The position numbers and the translations under genes were made by a program. The notes beneath the pieces are model-generated. The model had not been told where the DNA came from. It saw nothing but the letters and a program-made list of their open reading frames with translations, and made no database searches. From the NCBI RefSeq assembly GCF_000321225.1, contig NW_004451410.1, positions 248,001-312,000 of the forward strand: DNA of 64,000 nt. The letters run 5' to 3'. Position 1 is the first letter of the stretch. The number at the start of each line of letters is the position of its first letter. Origin of the DNA: Odobenus rosmarus divergens. Its lineage: Eukaryota; Chordata; Mammalia; Carnivora; Odobenidae. Below are positions 21,261 to 32,458 of the stretch, one piece after another.

Positions 21261-23944
21261 AGATCCAGTTCTTGAACCTACTCCCTGTAGGTCTCCTACA
21301 CTTAAACACTTATTCTTTAAAATTATATTCTATAAAATCATTTGAATAAGTGATTTCCAAAAATTGGTTGGAATTTATAATTATGATTAGTATTAATACC
21401 TAAAGAGTAATTTACCCTCTACAGGTTTTTTTTTGAGCGATTCATTTCAACTTTTCATTTTCCCAATCATTTTCCTTTTCCTAAATTTGTGCTAATTTCA
21501 TTTGCTTCTATATGTTGTTCCTAAATCAATAGTATTCTGAGAATCAATGAATGCAAGTTCACTGGACTGAACGTCTCTCGTGTTCCACCTCCCAGGCCCA
21601 CAGCCCACCTCTCCAGCCACAGCTGCAGGACGTGGATTCACGCAGGACAGTGTCAGCACTTCACCCTAGCTGGCCCTGAACACATCTTGCTTTCTGAAAG
21701 TGTCAGGTTTGCTGGGAACACACTCTTGACCAATAGCAAATGGGGGCCAGCAGGTACACAATCCCTTTTACACATCTCAGGCTGATTCATTCTGAGGTAC
21801 ATTCTACAAGGCTTCTCAGATGAACCTAGCTCTAGCTGTCCACAGCAGTGACCAGCTTGGTAAAACACTTGGATTCGCTCTCCCACCTGCCCGATCCCAC
21901 TTCCATTCCCTGCTTCTGCTCCCGGGAATCACTCTCCATAGCCAGCCACATCCATGCCCATCCTTGTCTCCGCTCTGCTTCCCATGAAGAACCCAGGCCA
22001 AGACGCTCAGCAAGTAGTGAGCTGAATCTCACCCGTGCTCACATAGTCAGGACACAAGTCGTCCCCGCCTGCCTTTTATTTAAACAACTTCAGAGCAATT
22101 TTCCAATCAAACTCCATTATAAATATCCTTCAGGTAATTTCTCAAGCCTTTTTTTCCCACATCCTTCCTCACGCACGTGGAGTCCGAATGTAAATTATTA
22201 ATGACAAAGGGAAAAAAAACTATACTGCTATTAATAAGTAAGAAAGTTGAGGCTGAGAAGAGATGAAGTATGTTTAGTAGATGATAGAGCAGCAGATCTT
22301 GCACTTTAGTGTTGGAAAAATAAAGGAAGTTGAGAATTTTAAAAAACCCACCGGCCTTTCAATGATCCCATGGTCTGATTCCTGTCTACTAGGGGAAGGG
22401 AGAAAGGTACACTCGAGTTTCCTGCTGCTTTTCTCACGGCTCAGTGTGGAAGGAACGCTCAGCAGCTCTGTCTGCCACACCAGCACTTGGAAAAGCCCCG
22501 GGAGTTTGCATAAACTCCTTAGTTAGGATGACCTGAGCCCCGTCACATCTCCCAGCGCATTTTCTAACGGAAACACTGACCTTGCTCTGTGCCTCCGAGA
22601 CAGTGTCTCCCAGGGAGAAACTAAGGCACAGAGACAAAGAGACGCAGAGACAGGGTCAGATGGAGATACAAACGCTGGGTGGTGGAGCCAATGCTGTGAA
22701 CCACGTCCAAATCCCAGAACAGAATGAAAAATAAAAAGCAAGAAATGCTCTCACCTTAAATACCTCTTCAGACACTTCCCTGAGCTTCTCTGGAGCCAAG
22801 TGGGAATCAAATCAAATCTCTGAAGAAGAAAGAGCAGGCAGAGTCTCAAAGCCCGAGCAGCGCATTGCCTGGTGGGTGGCACGGTCGGGGACATCCCACC
22901 CCAGGGCACATCCAGGCCCACATCAACCAGGACTCTATAGGGTCCCCACGCCCTGATCCAAGAGGACTGCTGGTTATCACCAGCCAGTGCAGGAATGAGT
23001 CCCCGAAGCCTTCAGGTCAAGACTAGCCCCCTCCCGGAAAGGAAACTACACATACAGTCAATGTCTGTGTTTAAAGGACTCACGTCCCAAAGAAACTTTT
23101 AAAAGAAGGCAGTTTTACAGAAACCTGAGCATTCTTTTTGTTATTATTATTATTATTATTATTATTCCTTTCAGTAAACATGCTGTTTTCTTCATCTTTT
23201 TTCACAACATTGTCTTGAAACAGGGGCCATAGATTTGGATTCCCTACTCACAGAAGCAATTATATACTTGGCGTATAAGGGATGTCATGGCAATAAAGAA
23301 ATGACAGGCTGATCTAATTGGCTCCCTGCTCCTTATTCTACCATTAGGTTCAAAAAAAAAGAAAGAAAACCAATCCAGTCATTTCCCCACAAATCTAAGG
23401 AAAATGGGTCTACTTCAAGGCTATTATGAGTTTTCTGTCCTTTCTGGTACTTGGACCCCATAAATGGAGCTGTGTTATAAAGAATTTAGAAGAGTAAGTG
23501 ATAATCTTCGTGTTTATCACCAATTTTCATGCCTGAGTTGGGAGTAAGAAAACCAGAAAGCGTTCCTATGCCTTTGCATGGTTCCCTGCCGCCATGTTTA
23601 CTATACAGGTATGCTTTGATGATGGTAAAAGAATTCTACATAATCTAAGTTTTTTTTCCAAAATGATGATATTACAAATGTATAGAGTAGTAGTTTTCAG
23701 TTTTCAAAGTGTTTTCTATCTACTAACTCTATTTTTAAAACCAGATACATTTTTCAAAACTATCTTTAATCTTGGATCTGATCACCAATACAGAAATCCT
23801 AGTTTTCTTAATGACAAACTGTCTTTGATTTCAACACTCAGAATCTGCTGTTTTAATTAATGAACAGGGAATATAAATAAGCCTGTTAATATTGATTTCC
23901 TTCACTCAAACAAATGATGGCAAAATCCACCAGCAGGAGACACC
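21261..23944. other. Unique sequence, about 2.7 kb
   Basis: No gene is supported; open frames reach 117 codons without domains. The only clear repeat is a (TTA)n run at 23140-23167. Confidence 0.35.
23140..23167 (+). repeat. (TTA)n microsatellite
   Basis: About nine perfect TTA/ATT units next to TTCTTTTTG. Confidence 0.9.
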
Positions 23945-24027
23945 TGGAAACTAAAATTTATTGTATTTCCACATGAACCAAGCACCGTACTAAGGTAAAA
24001 GAACAACCCAGGATTTTACAGTCAATC
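23945..24027 (-). repeat. L2 tail fragment, antisense
   Basis: AAATTTATTGTATTTCCACA, GAACCAAGCACCGTACTAAG and GGATTTTACAGTC resemble the reversed L2 tail. Low-confidence match. Confidence 0.45.
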
Positions 24028-24028
24028 A

Positions 24029-24064
24029 GGAGGAGGAGGAGGAGGGGAAGAAGAAGAAGAAGAT
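24029..24064 (+). repeat. (GGA)n(GAA)n purine microsatellite
   Basis: Five GGA units run into several GAA units, giving a pure purine strand of about 36 bases. Triplex (H-DNA) capable in principle. Confidence 0.9.
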
Positions 24065-24867
24065 GACAATCAGGCATGATGAAAACGTAATGACCATTAT
24101 GTAATGGAAATTCATTTTTTAATGCTATGAATTTCAAACCTAATTGACTTAAAATGCTTCAGCACAAATCCCAGTTGCTAATGGCCAGAGAGGGTGTTTA
24201 ATACTGGTGCCCAAAGAGTATCAAGAGCCTCAGTAACTTCTGTGTAATAGAAAACCTTCCCGGTGCCCCACCACCTTGGTGGCAAAAGTCGGAGTCAACA
24301 CATGAGCTCTCCCACCCCGAGGCTGAGGAAGGACCATCCGTTCAGGGAGAGACACCACCCTGTACAGATGGAGAGTCATTCTTGTGGAAGAAACCATTAT
24401 AGACCAACTGGTATTCAATGCTCCGATGCAAGCAAGTAATTATTCAGGAATATAATTGCTGTGAACAAAGAGAAGATTAATAGAGAACAAGGAGCTGAAA
24501 TGATGAAGAAAAATCAACTAGCCTTGGATGAAAATGGATGGTTTTCTCTAGTTTCAGAGTTGAGAGGAACAGGAAATTAACATCAGAGCCCCATGACAGT
24601 TGAAGCCTCTTCAGAGCACCTACAACACACCAGTGGTTTTGTAAGAGACGCTTAGATATGTACATAAGCACACACTCAGACAAGTGCATTTAGCCAGTTA
24701 TGCCTCGGTTAACCGAGTAAATGTCTGTATGTCTCTCTAATCCCCTAGTAGGGTTTCAGTCCACCTCAATGGTATTTTGGTCATCTTTACAATACCCCAA
24801 GTGAAAGAATCTCCTTCAGTCTCTGTTTTAGCCATTTTTATGAACTTCACAAACACCGATTAATATT
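24065..24867. other. Unique sequence
   Basis: No gene or repeat recognised. Confidence 0.4.
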
Positions 24868-25082
24868 AGTAATAAAGGTTCTTTTTTTTTTAAGAGAGAG
24901 AGCTCAAGTGTGGCGGGGGGGGGGGCAGAGGGAGAGAGATAATCTTAAGCAGGTTCCACGCCCAGCACAGAGCCCGACATGGGGCTCGATCTCACGGCCC
25001 TGAGATCATGATCTGAGCTGAAATCAAGAGTCAGCCACTTAACCGACTGAGCCCACCCAGGCACCCCAGTAATAAAGGTTCT
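24868..25082 (-). mobile_element. Can-SINE (SINEC) copy 8, perfect 15-bp target duplication
   Basis: Antisense body 24883-25067 flanked by identical AGTAATAAAGGTTCT at 24868-24882 and 25068-25082. The poly(T) and ATTTATTT tail is shortened, and a G run of about 11 sits near 24916. ATCATGATCTGAGCTGAAAT and GAGCCCACCCAGGCACCCC mark the head. The body is diverged although the duplication is intact. Confidence 0.95.
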
Positions 25083-26266
25083 AATAAATGGCACCTTCTT
25101 AACAAATTTCAATGTAAAGACTTATTTCATTCATGAAGGTCTCACCACATATATAGGAAAAAAGAAAAATCTAAATTAGTATGTGGTTACAAAGACTTGA
25201 CTTGGAAAAACTCAAGCTGTGGGCACATCTCTGCTTAAAGTCGGGAAGTAGAAACTGAGGGTTCCCTGAAATCCCTTCAAGCTCCGTTAGAGTCTTACAA
25301 CAGTGGCGGATTCCTTGTCCAGATCCTTCACCAATTTTTTCTGTCACTTTCAGGAGCTCACAAGCCTCCCTCCAAAACCTGGTGAGCAAGTATCAGTAAA
25401 CATTTATAATACTACAATCCACTTGTACCCACGATAGGAAGTGTCTGACCAAAAGTCGTTCCCCATACTAATAATCTAAAACCGTAGAATGTTATGGGAT
25501 TGCTGTCACAATTTTAACTAAAGACGAGAAAGCACACAATATTATACCATTTTCTTCCTGAGGGGTTACTGGTTTTCTGAAGGGCAGCCGGTGCCTTTGA
25601 ACACTCACAAAATAAATGACAGAGGACCTTTGATGCCATTCCGGCGAGTTGTCCCTTTGTCCTGTGAGATGCGTGTATTCACAAGATAGCAGCCCCAGGA
25701 AACCCACAAGCACTGACTGGGGAGTGGATGTTGCTGCCATCAGCAAGGACAGAATAAAAGATACAAATATGAATGTCAAAACCCTAAGAAATAGGGCATT
25801 ACCAGATTCATTATGCTTCCTGACCAAGAGCTTCTGTCAAAAAATGAATTCAATATTGATAACCGTGTTCAAACAGGAAAGCATTTGCAGAAGCGACAGG
25901 TTAATCTTTTTTTTAACCAGAGCCAGTCTCGCGCAAACATCAGAATATCAGAGGTCTCTGTAGTTGAATACCCGCAGTCATGCCCAGAAGGATGTGGGTT
26001 CTTTCTGTTTTTGTTCATTTGGGGGGGTTTTGTTTGCTAGATATATAAATTGAACATAATCATGATAAAAATTTTTAGCAATACATGGAAGTTTAAATAA
26101 GTACAGTCACTTAAAATATCACTGTCCTAAAAGAACCACCATTAACATTTGGTGAACATATTTCACATCTTTCTATAAACACACACATGCACGCACACAG
26201 GTGCACACAAATGGAATTGTATCATATATGATGATTTTACCTGTATTGCCCCCCTTAACCCAAACT
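25083..26266. other. Unique sequence
   Basis: No gene or repeat is named. Overlapping frames of 104 and 111 codons on opposite strands (25492-25963) have no domain. CA-rich text lies near 26180-26210. Confidence 0.35.
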
Positions 26267-26360
26267 CAGTGGTTTATATCTTTTTTTTTAATAATTTTTT
26301 TATTGTTATGTTAACCACCATACATTACATCATTAGTTTTTGATCAGTGGTTTATATCTT
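26267..26360 (-). mobile_element. Ultra-short L1 3' end insertion with target duplication
   Basis: CAGTGGTTTATATCTT at 26267-26282 is repeated at 26345-26360. Between the copies lie about 62 bases: a T-rich antisense tail and TGTTAACCACCATACATTAC with ATCATTAGTTTTTGAT, the terminal carnivore L1 3' UTR also seen at 11648-11685. This is one of the shortest recognisable L1 insertions. Confidence 0.92.
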
Positions 26361-27270
26361 AAGGAAAAGACAGAACATGCTTTGCAAATGTTTTTCTAAG
26401 TCATCATCTGTTTATGTTGTTTATGTGGTATCTTTATTTTATAGCTTCTGGATTTGTCTTCCCTAGAAAGGCATTCTCAATTCCCAGCCATCTAAATCAT
26501 ATTTTAAGATGTGGGGTTTTTTCCACTTAGCTTTTTAATTCATCTGAAATCCTGTATTTTGGAGTACGAGGTAAGAGTCTAATTTTCTTTTCTTCCTGAT
26601 AAATTTCCATTTGTGCTAGCAACATTTATTAAAGAAATATATAACAATTAAATTGAAACACTAACTTTTCCCATATTAAATTCCCATATATCTGAGATCT
26701 GTTTATGATTCTTTTATTTTAGAAATAACTTTTATTCTATTTGGGACTGTGTATTACCTTGTGATATCTGGCATTATTTTCTTGTTCATTCTCATGTATT
26801 TGTCTTCTCTATCATAGGGAATTTTGATCTAATTTAAAATGTGGTCTATTTAGGATTTAATTATCCATAATATGTAAATTTTAGAGGAATTTATTTTTAT
26901 TTTTATTTATTTTTTAGAGGAATTTATTGATGATTTTCATAATTAAATATTTCCATCCATGGTCAGGTTTATCCTTGTGCTAGCTGAAAAAAACATTTTT
27001 TAATCCCTCAAAAAATCGTATAATTATTTTTAATGTAGATTCCTTATTAAGACATTCCTGAATATTTCATAGCTTTTGTTGTTATTGTAAATTAAGTTTT
27101 CCACATTTCTGTGTTTAGCTGCTAATTGCTAAAAGTTAAGAAACTCTTGATTTTTATATGCTAATCTTATATTAACATTATATCTTTTATCTTATATATA
27201 ACATTATATCTTTTAAAGTCAAGCCTTCTGGGTTTTCCTTTTATAAAATCGTATCTCCAGGCAAATAAAA
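26361..27270 (-). mobile_element. Old L1 ORF2 remnant, antisense
   Basis: Read in antisense it tracks the C-terminal half of L1 ORF2: TTTTTAATTCATCTGAAATC, GGTAAGAGTCTAATTTTC, CTAGCAACATTTATTAAAGA, CATATTAAATTCCCATATAT and GAGATCTGTTTATGATTC. The alignment is recalled by eye and heavily diverged; all frames are broken. Right edge approximate. Confidence 0.6.
26879..26928. repeat. 17-bp direct repeat flanking a T/A-rich 16-mer
   Basis: TTTTAGAGGAATTTATT occurs at 26879-26895 and again at 26912-26928, separated by TTTATTTTTATTTATT. The arrangement imitates a target duplication around a tail-only antisense insertion. A simple tandem duplication is the alternative. Confidence 0.85.
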
Positions 27271-27834
27271 TGTTTTGCTTTTTCTTCCCATTATTCAAGA
27301 AGCAGGAGTGACCCTGATACTCATTCTAGGGTATCCCCCTTCTGCCAGCAAGCCAAGCTCCACTCAGACTCAGCTGAGCCCTTCTGCCCCTGGCTGAGGT
27401 CACTGTATCACCCCATGGCCACTAAGGTCCACACCTTCACCAAGATCTGCAGGTGCAAGGCAACCAGCTTTCCCAGAAACTCCTGAGAATACCTATCGCT
27501 GCACACCCAGGCTGCTTGGTTTCAGCCTTTGTCACCTTCCACAGACAAAGCTCCTCTCTCATGTTCATCCTCAAGGAAGAGAGACTGACAGAGGAGTGGC
27601 ATCCTTCTAGGAGACTGGAACACAAGCCATGTTCGGAAACACCCAGACCCACCTCAGCTCTCCGGGATGACTAACCGGGGGACTCCCACAGCTCTCTCTT
27701 ACAAACTCTGGTCTTTGAATTTTCCCTTTTATCAGTAAAACCTATTCCTTAACCAGTACCCTGGGACACTGTGGAATTCACCCTGACCTCCTCCATGACA
27801 GGAGGCAGCCCAGAAGGGATCTTCTGTGACGATG
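27271..27834. other. Unassigned GC-richer island within L1 mosaic
   Basis: Base composition shifts to GC-richer text with no recognised repeat. Open frames of about 70 codons on both strands (27437-27674) show no domain. Confidence 0.35.
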
Positions 27835-28024
27835 CTTTATTTTCCAACCTTTATAGCAGTTGTTTCATTTTTTTCCCCTGTGAAATTTAGTAGAATCTGC
27901 AAAATAATCTGAGTGATTTTGTTTCCATTTATTTATTCATTGTCAATTATTCATTAAAAAATAATTTTGTCTCTGTTTAGAAATCACTCTGATTTTACAT
28001 TTTAGTTATTGACAGTAATTTTTG

Positions 28025-28201
28025 AAAAGAAATTTCAATAGGTGATGGGGATGAAGGAGTGCACCTGTGATGAGCACGGGGTGATATATGGAATTGTGGA
28101 ATCATTGTATCACACACCTGAGACTAATATAACACTGTACGCTAACTATACTGGAGTTAAAATAAAATTTAAAAAAAGAAAGAATAAAAGAAATTTCAAT
28201 A
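28025..28201 (+). mobile_element. Young L1 3' end, 145 bp, perfect 16-bp target duplication
   Basis: AAAAGAAATTTCAATA at 28025-28040 and 28186-28201 flanks GGTGATGGGGATGAAGGAGT, GATGAGCACGGGGTGATATA, CACACACCTGAGACTAATAT, TACGCTAACTATACTGGAGT and an A-rich tail. It is the same 3' UTR as at 14460-14560 and is severely 5'-truncated. Confidence 0.95.
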
Positions 28202-29139
28202 TATGTAAGTAGTTTCTATTTATTTGTATCTTTGTGTTTTATTTTATCAATACAACAGAAGTTAACAAGTATTTTTACTGTATTATATCAAATACTTTTG
28301 ATGCCTGTGGACATGACCATATTGGTTTTCTCCTCCATGGTTTGATGTATTATGTTGATATAGTTCCTGATACTGAACTTTCCTTGTTTTCCTTGAATAG
28401 ACCTGACTTGGTCAGTATGTTTTTCTTTTTATTCTATTTGTTAACATTTTATTTAAAATGTTCATATCTCTACTCATAAGTGACATTGATCTATATTATT
28501 TTCTTTGTACTGCCTCTACCTGTTTTGGTATTTAATTTTTACAGGCTTCAAAAAATAAGTTGGAACCTTCACATATAATCTGAGTTAATGTAAATGACTT
28601 GGGAATTATCCTTCCTTTAAGTGTTATATAGAACTTGGATATGAAACTATCAATCCTTGGGTCTTTTTTATAGATTCCTATTTCTAATGTCTTTTTGAAT
28701 TTCCTGTCTTCATTCCAACTTCAGTAATTTATGGTTCACTATAAAATCATCAATTCCCTCTAGTTTCCAAATTTGAGGCCAAGGAGTATACATAGCAATC
28801 TCATAATTATCTTCATTTCTTCTATTTCTCTTTCCCGTTTCTAAGTCTTGTGTAATTTTTGTTTTTTTCCTTAGAGGGCTTACATATTTATTGAGCTTCT
28901 CAAAAGATAAGATACTTTTCATTTATTTATCTTTAGTACATATTTTCACATATATTTCAACTTTTAGTTTTGTTAATTCTGTTTTCCAACTTTCTTAACT
29001 TTGTTCTATTATAATTTCTCAGATGAGCATAAATTCCTATATTCTTGCCCTGTACTCTTATTAATCAAGGCACTGAGAATCAACTTTCGCTGATCCTACA
29101 TGTTTTTGTGTGACACTTGATCCTTTTCATTCTTTCTTA

Positions 29140-29182
29140 GATTTCTCCATTGATCAATGGAGAAATCAATTTCTCCATTGAT
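29140..29182. repeat. Three alternating inverted copies of a 14-mer (foldback)
   Basis: ATTTCTCCATTGAT lies at 29141-29154 and 29169-29182, and its exact reverse complement lies between them at 29153-29166. The first two copies overlap to form a perfect 28-bp palindrome (29140-29167). The last two form a hairpin with a 2-base loop. Confidence 0.9.
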
Positions 29183-29433
29183 TAAGACTGTTTCATATTT
29201 TTGTTATCAATTTATAATTTCATTTATTATCAGAGAATGTGTCCTGTAAAGTATCCTGGTTATTTTGCTAAGGTTTTCCTTGTGGTCAGGGCATGACCAA
29301 TTTTTTAATATTTCACTAAATATAAAGAAGAAAAAAACTATACTATTAATCCAAAAATATAAATTACATATTCAAATTTGTTTATTATGTTATTCAATTT
29401 CTTTCTGCCGTTACGAGCTGGTGTGTATAAAGT

Positions 29434-29656
29434 CATGACATTTCTTTTTTTTTTTGAAGATTTTATTTATTTATTTGACAGGGAGAGACACAGCGAGAGA
29501 AGGAACACAAGCAGCGGGGAGTGGGAGAGGGAGAAGCAGGCTTCCCGCCGAGCAGGGAGCCCGATGCGGGGCTCGATCCCAGGACCCTGGGACCATGACC
29601 TGAGCGGAAGGCGGACAGTTAACGACTGAGCCACCCAGGCAGCCCATGACATTTCT
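29434..29656 (-). mobile_element. Can-SINE (SINEC) copy 9, 12-bp target duplication
   Basis: Body 29446-29644 flanked by CATGACATTTCT at 29434-29445 and 29645-29656. It is of the ACACAAGCAG...GGAGTGGGAG type and well preserved (CAGCGAGAGAAGG, GCCGAGCAGGGAGCCCGATG). The head is slightly altered (CCACCCAGGCAGCCC). It is inserted in old L1. Confidence 0.96.
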
Positions 29657-29900
29657 CTTTAATGAGTGGGTGTTTTGTGACTGTAAGATGTCAGTCACTC
29701 TGTTACATCAAGGGCTTACATTTCACCTTGTCTAATAATGTTGTCATTCTCACTCTCCTTCTGTTTCCATTATTGTCCAAGAACTATTTTCTCATCTTTT
29801 ATTTCTAATCTTGGCTTTATACCTTCCATTGTATTCATTTTACTTTCTGGTTTCCCTTTTTCTTTTTCTTCTGTCACTGGTTTGCTCAAGTAAATACTCA

Positions 29901-30280
29901 TGTCCCTATTGATTATTATTTATGTAAAATGTTCTCCTGTCCTCTGACACTTTCCCATGAGTGACCTCTAGTAAGACTCACTATCAAACACACATTTGTT
30001 TTGTGTTGTACGAAAACCAGCCATCGGGGATGTCCCTCCACCAGGCATTCTGTCCTCCCTTCTTCTTCTGCCCCTGCCCCTGTGGCTGTGTCAGAGGAAA
30101 TCTTCGGGATATTTTTGCTCCCTCCTCTCCTCCCCTAAATGAGAACCTTCACTGATTCTTTGCGTTCCTGTACCATCGCTCCCAACACCGACTTCAAGGT
30201 TCTAATGATGTAATTTAATACTTTTAATGCTTTTGTTTCTGGACGGCTAGATTTTCTTTTTAAATCTTGAATGTAATTAT
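29901..30280. other. Unassigned sequence
   Basis: There is no clear repeat, although TTTCTGGACGGCTAGATTTTC may belong to the surrounding old L1. No gene. Confidence 0.35.
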
Positions 30281-30530
30281 TTATTTTTAATTCAATTTTA
30301 TTTTATTTTAAATTCCAGTATAGTTACCATACAGAGTTATATTAGATTCAGGTGTACAGTCTAGTGATTCAACACTTCATACATCACCCGGCGCACATCA
30401 GCAGTGCACTCCTTCATCCCGGTCACCTGTTTCCCCCTGCCCCCCACCCACCTCCCCTCTGGTGACCATCAGGGTGCTCTCTAGAGTCAAGAGTCTGTTT
30501 CTTGGTTTGTCTCTCTCTCTTTTATTATTT
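30281..30530 (-). mobile_element. Carnivore L1 3' UTR fragment, antisense
   Basis: AATTCCAGTATAGTTACCAT, ATATTAGATTCAGGTGTACA, GTGATTCAACACTTCATACA, TCACCCGGCGCACATCAGC, GACCATCAGGGTGCTCTC and GAGTCTGTTTCTTGGTTTG follow the antisense 3' UTR of an older carnivore L1 subfamily than that at 11621. Severely 5'-truncated. Confidence 0.85.
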
Positions 30531-30859
30531 CCTTTGCTTGTAGATTTTTAATAACAACTGCAGGATTATTCTTGCTAACTTCTGCTCCCTCCTCCTTTTA
30601 ATCCTCTCCCACATGAAGTGCTCTGTCATGGTTCATTTATTGTTTAGCTAGAGTCTGTTTTTGTGCATGGTCTACAGATGGGGTTTATGAATGATACAAC
30701 CTCTGGATCCTGAATATGTGTAAATTTCACTCACCCTGGCAGTTGATGGTATCTTTGCTGCGTAGAGGGATCCTGGAAGAGGAACTTCTTCTTGGAAGTC
30801 TATGCATATTATCTGAGGAAATTTCAGAGCTACAGATGAGCCATTTCTAACCTTTCAGT
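30531..30859. other. Unassigned sequence
   Basis: No recognised repeat or gene. It could be old L1 5' text linking the neighbouring remnants. Confidence 0.3.
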
Positions 30860-31350
30860 TTTTCCCTCATAGGTAACCTGTTCATTCTTTCTTAGAATAT
30901 GAAGGTTTTTCTCTTTGTTCCTGAGCATCAGAAAGCTAACCGGAAAATGTCCATGTGTGTTCTGTATATCAGTCTTGGATGAACCTCAGGAACACATTTA
31001 ACTCTACAGACTCAAGTCCTACTTAATTCAGGGAAATATTCTGCTATTATTTGCTCAATTATTGCACTTCCTCCAGGTCTTTCCACAACAGATGTTTTTT
31101 GTGTGTTACACTGCCAGGTCTGTCCTCTTCATCTCTCTTTATATTTTTTTCTATGTTTTGAGATATTCTCTCCTTAGTCTTCTCAGCACTAATTCTGTCC
31201 TCACCAGTACTTTTTCTTTAATATCACACTTTTAGTTCTGAAAGTCTTGTGTGCCATAATAAATCTCCTTATATGCTCTAATTATTTTCGTCATTTCACT
31301 TGTCATCAATTCTTTCTTTTCCTGCTTGTTTGTCACTTTGTCTGTTTTTA
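30860..31350 (-). mobile_element. Probable old L1 5' UTR/ORF1 remnant, antisense
   Basis: GGGAAATATTCTGCTATTAT, GCTCAATTATTGCACTTC, CTGTCCTCTTCATCTCTC, AGCACTAATTCTGTCCTCAC and TTTTAGTTCTGAAAGTC resemble antisense 5' UTR/ORF1 text of old mammalian L1. The position left-to-right (3' to 5' of the element) agrees with the ORF2 pieces at 26361-29900. Confidence 0.4.
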
Positions 31351-31634
31351 CCCACTCACTGGGGCTCAGATAAAGCTGTGGAGAGACTTCAAGTGAGAGC
31401 AATTACTCCTATAACAGAGTGAATGCCTGTATGTGTGCACATGGGTGTGCACGCATGTGTGTGCAGAAATCCAGGTCTGCCCCAGTCAGTTGGCAGAGTT
31501 CCAGCAGGGAAGCTGAAGTCCTTTGTCCGTGGTACCAGGAAGAAACATCTCCCCTCCCTGCTCTCCTTAGTCCACAGCCTAGAGAAGGGTAAATGGAATA
31601 GACTTGGCCCACACACTCAATAATTCTGCTTTCT
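31351..31634. other. Unique sequence with TG-rich patch
   Basis: Nothing recognised. Alternating purine-pyrimidine text GTGTGCACATGGGTGTGCAC lies near 31433-31452. Confidence 0.4.
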
Positions 31635-31864
31635 AAAAGTGTAGCAGAAGGGTGCCTCTGTGGCTCAGTCAGTTAGGCGTCTGACTCTTGATTTCAGTTC
31701 AGGTCATGATCTCAGGGCATGAGATCAAGCCCAGGGTCACGGGCTTTGAGCTCAGTGCGGAGTCTGTGTGAGATTCTCTCTCTCTTTGCCCCTCACCCTG
31801 CTCTCTCTCTCTCTCTAAATAAATCTTCACAAATTAAGAAGTAAAAAAATAAAAGTGCAGCAGA
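31635..31864 (+). mobile_element. Can-SINE (SINEC) copy 10, 14-bp target duplication
   Basis: Body 31649-31850 flanked by AAAAGTGTAGCAGA (31635-31648) and AAAAGTGCAGCAGA (31851-31864), 13 of 14 equal. The head is GGTGCCTCTGTGGCTCAG. It contains an extra GGGCATGAGATCAAGCCC-type segment and a long CT run, so it is an older variant. Confidence 0.95.
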
Positions 31865-32458
31865 TCTCTTTAGGGATTCGTGGACATGGGCAAGTTCTAG
31901 CCATCTTCTGAGAAATTCACAGATCCTTAAAAGCTAAGATTTCTCCATGATCCACCAAATCCCCACTCCAGTGATCTCTGCCCCCAAAATGGGACTGTCT
32001 AGGCCCTGGCACAGCCTGAGCCTCACTCATATCTTTTGGGCCACTCCTTCTGATACCCCCCCCAACTATTTGGCTTGGAAAAGTTGGTCAATTGTGAATA
32101 GTTAGGAAAGGAGGGCATTAGGATACATTCAAACTTCCATCTTCCCAGAATCTTGACAGTGTGTGCTTCAGCAAGCCCTGGTGTACAGCTAGAGACAGAT
32201 CGGGAATTAGAGCAAAAACACAAAAGGTCCCAGAAAGGTAGTACATACATGTTGAACTATAGGGAGAATATTATAAAAAGGGCAAACATAAAGATAAAAC
32301 ATTTATGATTTACCCAGAGCAATTAGGGAAGAAATATATAAATTACATAAATAAATTTTAAAAACCTCTGTAGACTTTGCATTGTCCCATCTGTTTAGGA
32401 TCCAGTAAGCCATTGTGAATATCTGAAATATGGCAGAGCTATTTCATATATATATATA
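31865..32458. other. Unique sequence up to the assembly gap
   Basis: No gene or repeat recognised. It ends in TATATATATA directly at the run of N. Confidence 0.45.

Larger units (their letters stand above)
27835..29900 (-). mobile_element. Old L1 ORF2 (reverse transcriptase region) remnant, antisense
   Basis: Antisense text follows L1 ORF2: ATCAAATACTTTTGATGCC, TGGTTTGATGTATTATGTTG, TCTCTACTCATAAGTGACAT, TTGATCTATATTATTTTC, CTGTTTTGGTATTTAATTTT and AATAAGTTGGAACC. Later text fits further upstream ORF2 loosely. It is interrupted by a young L1 end (28041-28185), a foldback (29140-29182) and a SINE (29446-29644). All frames are broken. Confidence 0.55.
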
